Assembly (NCBI GenBank): GCA_024734495.1
Contig: JALMQS010000085.1
Location: 15,724,048-15,788,047, forward strand
Direction: 5' to 3'
Origin: Forficula auricularia
Lineage: Eukaryota; Arthropoda; Insecta; Dermaptera; Forficulidae
Length of the DNA: 64,000 nt
This document shows positions 63,209 to 64,000 of this stretch, in pieces. The notes beneath the pieces are model-generated. The model was not told where the DNA came from, made no database searches, and saw nothing but the letters and a program-made list of their open reading frames with translations. The position numbers were made by a program, and so were the translations under genes. How positions within the stretch are numbered: the first letter of the stretch is position 1; each line of letters begins with the position of its first letter.

Positions 63209-63780
63209 AGGGCTCGGATTTATAGGCACTAAAAATCTTTAAAATAGGCAGGAAACTAAGCACTAAAAATGACTAAAATAGGCACTTATAAAGCCATTTT
63301 AAATAAAAATAGGCACTTATAAAGCCATTTTAAATAAAAATAGGCACTTAAAAGGGCATTTTAAGAAGAAAGAGGCACTTGAAAATAAAAGTAAAATATT
63401 GAGTAAGCGGTCTGTCAATAATACCAAAAATTTTTCATTATTTTGTGCACTCCAGAGGATACTTGTACAAGTATAATGCAAATTCCCATTTAGAAAAGGA
63501 CAATACATAATATTTTTAGGAGACAAGGAAATTGAACCTTACGTAATACCTACTTCGCGAATTTCTCTAGCAATTGTTGAACTATTTGTTGCTTCAAGTT
63601 CTGAACAAGCTATCAAATATGGTCCACTTTTCGATTTTTGATGTCCTAGTCGAGCCTGTCGCCGCATAGCGGCTCGATAAATAATGTTTCGGAATATTTT
63701 CTTAATAATTAAAAAAAAAACTTAAATTTAGAAAATGTATAGATCGTAAATAATGGAAATTGCCAATTTTAGTTAAAACT
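63209..63780. mobile_element. Second copy of the AGGGCTCGGATTTATAGGCAC element, right end lost
   Basis: It starts AGGGCTCGGATTTATAGGCA followed by repeated AAAATAGGCACTTATAAAGC. It aligns in reverse with the element inside the Tc1-like relic (30394-31119), including AGCAATTGTTGAACTATTTG and CCACTTTTCGATTTTTGATG. The match stops near TTTTAGTTAAAACT at about 63780. Minus-strand frames across it are broken. Confidence 0.78.
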
Positions 63781-64000
63781 AGCTGCAAGGCCCACCTTCG
63801 GCGGCCCTCTTGCTAGCCAGGGCTCGCCCTCTGGACCCCCACCCACCACACCACCCAAAACACCACAGACAAAACCTTAATTATATATATATATATAATT
63901 TCATTTAAATTCGTAACCATGACGACTGTTTTTGTTGGGGGACGGAGATAGGTACATACAGAGGCAGGCACAAATGCGCTTTAGTAGTATAGGATAGGCA
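63781..64000. repeat. CTAGCTGCAAGGCCCACC repeat, cut by window end
   Basis: CTAGCTGCAAGGCCCACCTT CGGCGG opens a GC-rich start also seen inverted at 16618-16668 (CGCCGAAGGCGGGGTTGCAG then CTAGTATAAT). The tail near 63980 reads TTTAGTAGTATAGGATA. It could be a rolling-circle or other repeat; it was not resolved. Confidence 0.5.

Overview
This is a strongly AT-rich piece of an animal nuclear genome, almost certainly an arthropod and most likely an insect. Genes are split by short (57-106 bp) and multi-kilobase introns with GT-AG borders. The spaces between exons are packed with mariner/Tc1/hAT relics, non-LTR retrotransposon fragments and many fold-back (inverted-repeat) elements. I cannot name the species.

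One host gene is clearly readable. It is a furin-like proprotein convertase of the Drosophila Furin-2 / vertebrate PCSK5-PCSK6 type, on the minus strand from about 24.0 kb down to 1.1 kb. I could place 19 exons, all phase-compatible, giving 3,546 coding bases (1,182 codons). In order they hold: the end of the prodomain with a KRKKR cleavage site; the subtilisin-like catalytic domain with Asp, His, Asn and Ser residues in place; the P domain; a long Cys-rich furin-repeat region; and a C-terminal membrane segment. The signal peptide and most of the prodomain lie upstream of 24.0 kb and were not found. A stop codon just beyond the weak donor of the exon after the P domain suggests a second, short secreted form.

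Introns of this gene (1.1-24 kb) hold a pair of inverted tRNA-like sequences (9.7-10.1 kb), a dead mariner (15.3-16.2 kb), several MITEs, and a nested palindrome about 3 kb long (20.3-23.4 kb). The region from 24 to 64 kb has no confident host gene. It contains layered repeats: a Tc1-like relic with another element inserted in it (30.2-31.4 kb), two Tc1/mariner-type relics whose 3' coding end is copied as an inverted arm (34.7 and 58.8 kb), two hAT-type MITEs with 8-bp target duplications (36.5 and 44.6 kb), four LINE fragments (29.5, 50.8, 52.8 and 62.7 kb), and two copies of a conserved FHQ/ADYCW-type peptide relic (41.7 and 50.7 kb).

The most unusual signal is a recurrent hammerhead-ribozyme-like core: CTGANGA, one spare base, a short hairpin, then GAAAC or GAAAT. 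It occurs in at least ten places on both strands and in several unrelated repeat families, sometimes once in each arm of a palindrome. Two further recurrent modules are a shared terminal hairpin (GATTACAATACTT + stem-loop + AAAGTAA) on two repeat families, and tRNA-like A/B-box segments embedded in fold-back elements.
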